From VMEP01 sp964414265 (GTDB lineage: Bacteria > Patescibacteriota > Minisyncoccia > Phycocordibacterales > VMEP01), in assembly GCA_964414265.1 (NCBI GenBank), contig CAYPVT010000037.1, positions 1-7,235 on the forward strand: a stretch of DNA of 7,235 nt, read 5' to 3'. Below the pieces are notes generated by a model. It had not been told where the DNA came from. It searched no databases and saw only the letters and a program-made list of their open reading frames with translations. This document shows positions 6,014 through 7,235 of the stretch, piece after piece (within the stretch, counting starts at the first letter, position 1; each line of letters starts with the position of its first letter). The translations under genes and the position numbers were made by a program.

Positions 6014-6898
6014 ATGTTTATCATCAGATTAAGAAAAGTTTTCTTCGCAATCTCGGCCCTCGCAATGGTGGCTTCAATTTTTGCTATCGGTTTTTACGGT
6101 TTTAATTTCGGAATCGATTTTAAGGGTGGTTCACTTCTTGAAGTAACATACGAAGGAGCTCGTCCTGATGTTGCTGATTTAACAGCAAACCTGGATAAGG
6201 TTATTTCTAGTAGCCATATTCAGTTGGCTGGAGAGAAAGATGTTTTTGTCCGCACCAAGGACCTCACAGACAAAGAACATACCGATGTTTTAAACGCCCT
6301 TACAGTAGGAGAAAATAAGGCCGTAGAGAAGCGTTTTAATTCAATCGGACCTGTTATTGGTAAGGAATTGAGGTCAAAGGCCTGGATGGCAATTATCGCT
6401 GTTATTTTAGGCATAATGCTCTTTATTGCCTTTGCTTTTAGAAAGGTTTCTCAACCTATTTCTTCTTGGAAATATGGTCTCGTCACCACAATTTCTTTGG
6501 TGCACGATATCCTTATCCCGACCGGAATTTTTGTTTATTTTGGAAAAGAAGTTAACTCGCTTTTCGTCGTGGCGCTACTTTCAATTTTAGGTATTTCGGT
6601 GCACGACAAGATTGTTGTTTTTGACAGAATTCGTGAAAATCTTCGTTTGCATCTTTATAAAGAATTTACTGAAACTGTTGGTAAAAGTTTGGAACAAACA
6701 TTCGCTCGTTCTATCAACACATCACTCACAATCTTAGCGGTGCTTTTCGCCTTGTTTTATTTTGGACCAGAAACAACTCGCGACTTCTCTCTTCTTTTGT
6801 TTACTGGTGTCGCTATCGGTACATACTCATCAATTTTCTTCGGCGCACCACTTTTGGTTTGGTTTGAAAAACTACAGTTAGGGAAGGGAAGTAAATAG
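6014..6898 (+). CDS. secF: Protein translocase subunit SecF
   Basis: SecF is the partner of SecD in the SecDF export-assisting complex. The 294-residue length is typical. The first membrane helix (about 9-29) leads into FNFGIDFKGGSLLEV (GIDFKGG at 33-39), a short extracytoplasmic domain to about 120, and five further helices. The signature ILGISVHDKIVVFDRIRENL (D198) and ARSINTSLTILAVLFALFYFG are both intact. In the first of these, the usual N-D-T core reads H-D-K (H197, D198, K199). The gene starts 12 nt after secD with no Shine-Dalgarno, so it is likely translated from the same mRNA. The stop TAG (6896-6898) is followed 26 nt later by an intrinsic terminator, closing the secDF transcription unit before the rRNA operon. 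Confidence 0.95.
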   Translation: MFIIRLRKVFFAISALAMVASIFAIGFYGFNFGIDFKGGSLLEVTYEGARPDVADLTANLDKVISSSHIQLAGEKDVFVRTKDLTDKEHTDVLNALTVGENKAVEKRFNSIGPVIGKELRSKAWMAIIAVILGIMLFIAFAFRKVSQPISSWKYGLVTTISLVHDILIPTGIFVYFGKEVNSLFVVALLSILGISVHDKIVVFDRIRENLRLHLYKEFTETVGKSLEQTFARSINTSLTILAVLFALFYFGPETTRDFSLLLFTGVAIGTYSSIFFGAPLLVWFEKLQLGKGSK

Positions 6899-6924
6899 GT
6901 TTAAGAAAAAGAGGTTTTAACCTT

Positions 6925-6953
6925 AAAAAAAGCCACCAAAAGTGGCTTTTTTT
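6925..6953 (+). terminator. Rho-independent terminator after secF
   Basis: A-run 6925-6931 and GCCAC (6932-6936) pair with GTGGC (6942-6946) and T-run 6947-6953 around the loop CAAAA, giving a 12-bp stem with a GC core and a seven-T tail. The A-run makes it symmetric, so it could also stop transcription from the opposite strand. It separates secDF from the rRNA promoter. A smaller AGGT/ACCT hairpin (6912-6923) precedes it and is probably incidental. Confidence 0.9.
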
Positions 6954-6992
6954 ATTGAAAATCAGCCCCAAAAACACCTATTTTTAGGCCGC

Positions 6993-7021
6993 TTGACTTC
7001 CTTTTTACCCTTGTATACAAT
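6993..7021 (+). promoter_or_regulatory. Probable rRNA operon promoter
   Basis: TTGACT (6993-6998, 5/6) and TACAAT (7016-7021, 5/6) are spaced by the optimal 17 bp, predicting a start near 7028-7029, about 147 nt before mature 16S. It lies between the secF terminator and the rRNA leader elements, which supports the assignment. No clear UP element is visible; a small CCTA/TAGG hairpin (6977-6988) lies just upstream of the -35. It is the best -35/-10 pair in the spacer. Confidence 0.65.
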
Positions 7022-7028
7022 GCCTTTC

Positions 7029-7047
7029 AGCGTCTTAGAAGGACGCT
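7029..7047 (+). promoter_or_regulatory. boxB-like hairpin at the start of the rRNA leader
   Basis: AGCGTC (7029-7034) and GACGCT (7042-7047) form a perfect 6-bp stem with a 7-nt loop, starting at about the predicted +1 of the rRNA transcript. A small hairpin just ahead of a boxA element is the usual order in rRNA antitermination leaders. It may also protect the 5' end of the transcript. Confidence 0.5.
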
Positions 7048-7055
7048 CGTGTTTT

Positions 7056-7071
7056 TGTTCGTTGTAAATTG
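7056..7071 (+). promoter_or_regulatory. boxA-like antitermination element in the rRNA leader
   Basis: TGTTCGTTGTAAATTG closely resembles the boxA core of bacterial rRNA leaders (TGTTCTTTGAAAACTG type), differing at three positions. It sits 9 nt after the boxB-like hairpin and about 100 nt before 16S. By analogy it would recruit NusB/S10 and the Nus complex so that the polymerase reads through the structured rRNA genes. The match is by eye to remembered consensus. Confidence 0.5.
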
Positions 7072-7138
7072 AATAGAGAGAATCCACTAAAAATTGCAAA
7101 AAGGCGCAAAAGTATTTTTTCTTTTGTTCCGTCTAAAG

Positions 7139-7170
7139 TTTCCGACATTAAAATATAGGATCGTCGGAGA
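7139..7170 (+). other. 16S-proximal leader hairpin
   Basis: TTTCCGAC (7139-7146) pairs with GTCGGAGA (7163-7170) over 8 bp with one G·U, enclosing a 16-nt AT-rich loop, and ends 4 nt before the estimated 16S 5' end. There is no following T-run, so it is not a terminator. It may guide 16S 5' maturation or leader folding. Alternatively one arm pairs with the spacer downstream of 16S to make the classical processing stalk, which is outside the window. Confidence 0.45.
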
Positions 7171-7174
7171 TTTC

Positions 7175-7235
7175 TTAAAATAGAGTTTGATCCTAGCTCA
7201 GGATGAACGCTGGCGGCGTGGATAAGGCATGCAAG
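7175..7235 (+). rRNA. rrs: 16S ribosomal RNA, 5' end (partial)
   Basis: The segment from 7182 matches the universal 5' region of bacterial 16S (AGAGTTTGATCC, then GCTCAGGATGAACGCTGGCGGCG). The estimated mature start, aligning A7182 with E. coli position 8, is about 7175. The following GTGGATAAGGCATGCAAG is typical of Parcubacteria-like (CPR) 16S. A7195 corresponds to E. coli position 21, normally G, and turns the U13·G21 wobble of helix 1 into a U-A pair. The gene runs off the window after about 60 nt. Confidence 0.96.

Noticed and set aside
7094..7125. TTGC/GCAA pairing followed by a T-rich run in the rRNA leader, as a possible terminator or attenuator.
   Set aside because: Only a 4-bp stem with an 8-nt loop, and a terminator between the rRNA promoter and 16S would be counterproductive.
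1..7235. Alternative genetic code (UGA as glycine, as in Gracilibacteria and SR1).
   Set aside because: No in-frame TGA appears in any gene and all reading frames close with TAA or TAG; seven genes are too few to read meaning into the lack of TGA stops.
1..7235. Mobile elements, CRISPR arrays, defence, toxin-antitoxin or tRNA genes.
   Set aside because: I looked for transposase motifs, regularly spaced repeats, small paired ORFs and tRNA cloverleaf arms in the spacers and saw none; the spacers are too short or otherwise accounted for.

Overview
This AT-rich stretch of bacterial chromosome most likely comes from a Candidate Phyla Radiation (Patescibacteria) genome, probably a Parcubacteria-type lineage. 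The main evidence is the first ~60 bases of a 16S rRNA gene at the right edge. Its GGCGGCGTGGATAAGGCATGCAAG-type segment (7211-7235) resembles Parcubacteria 16S. Small, tightly packed proteins, gaps of 4-12 nt and the near absence of Shine-Dalgarno sequences fit the same picture. The lineage call is from memory of such sequences, not from a search. No in-frame TGA interrupts any gene, so the standard bacterial code suffices.

Layout. (1) 1-350, +: the 3' end of a SEDS-family gene, best matched to rodA. (2) 347-1507, -: a GT4 glycosyltransferase, convergent with rodA, with the two stop codons sharing the bases TTAG. (3) 1508-1533: a 26-bp divergent spacer. (4) 1534-4513, +: a three-gene run of a membrane polyprenyl glycosylphosphotransferase, an extended-SDR nucleotide-sugar epimerase/dehydratase and a PAP2 phosphatase, with gaps of 4 and 12 nt. 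(5) 4514-4597: a spacer with a strong sigma70-type promoter whose predicted start falls on the secD ATG. (6) 4598-6898, +: secD and secF, followed by an intrinsic terminator. (7) 6899-7174: a 276-bp spacer holding that terminator, a probable rRNA promoter and a leader with boxB-like, boxA-like and 16S-proximal hairpin elements. (8) about 7175-7235, +: the 5' end of 16S rRNA.

How the genes work together. RodA polymerises peptidoglycan glycan strands. The neighbouring genes look like a minimal lipid-linked glycan set: the phosphotransferase loads a sugar-phosphate onto undecaprenyl phosphate, the epimerase supplies or modifies a nucleotide sugar, the GT4 enzyme extends the chain, and the PAP2 phosphatase could recycle undecaprenyl diphosphate. 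No flippase, polymerase or ligase is visible, so the glycan's fate is unknown. SecD/SecF assist protein export through SecYEG and appear to be a separate transcription unit.

I see no transposon, CRISPR array, toxin-antitoxin pair, defence genes or clearly new system. The most interesting signals are regulatory: a predicted leaderless secDF transcript, a long inverted repeat in the end of the GT gene placed to terminate rodA transcription, a recognisable antitermination-type rRNA leader, and a 16S 5' end that mismatches a standard PCR primer.
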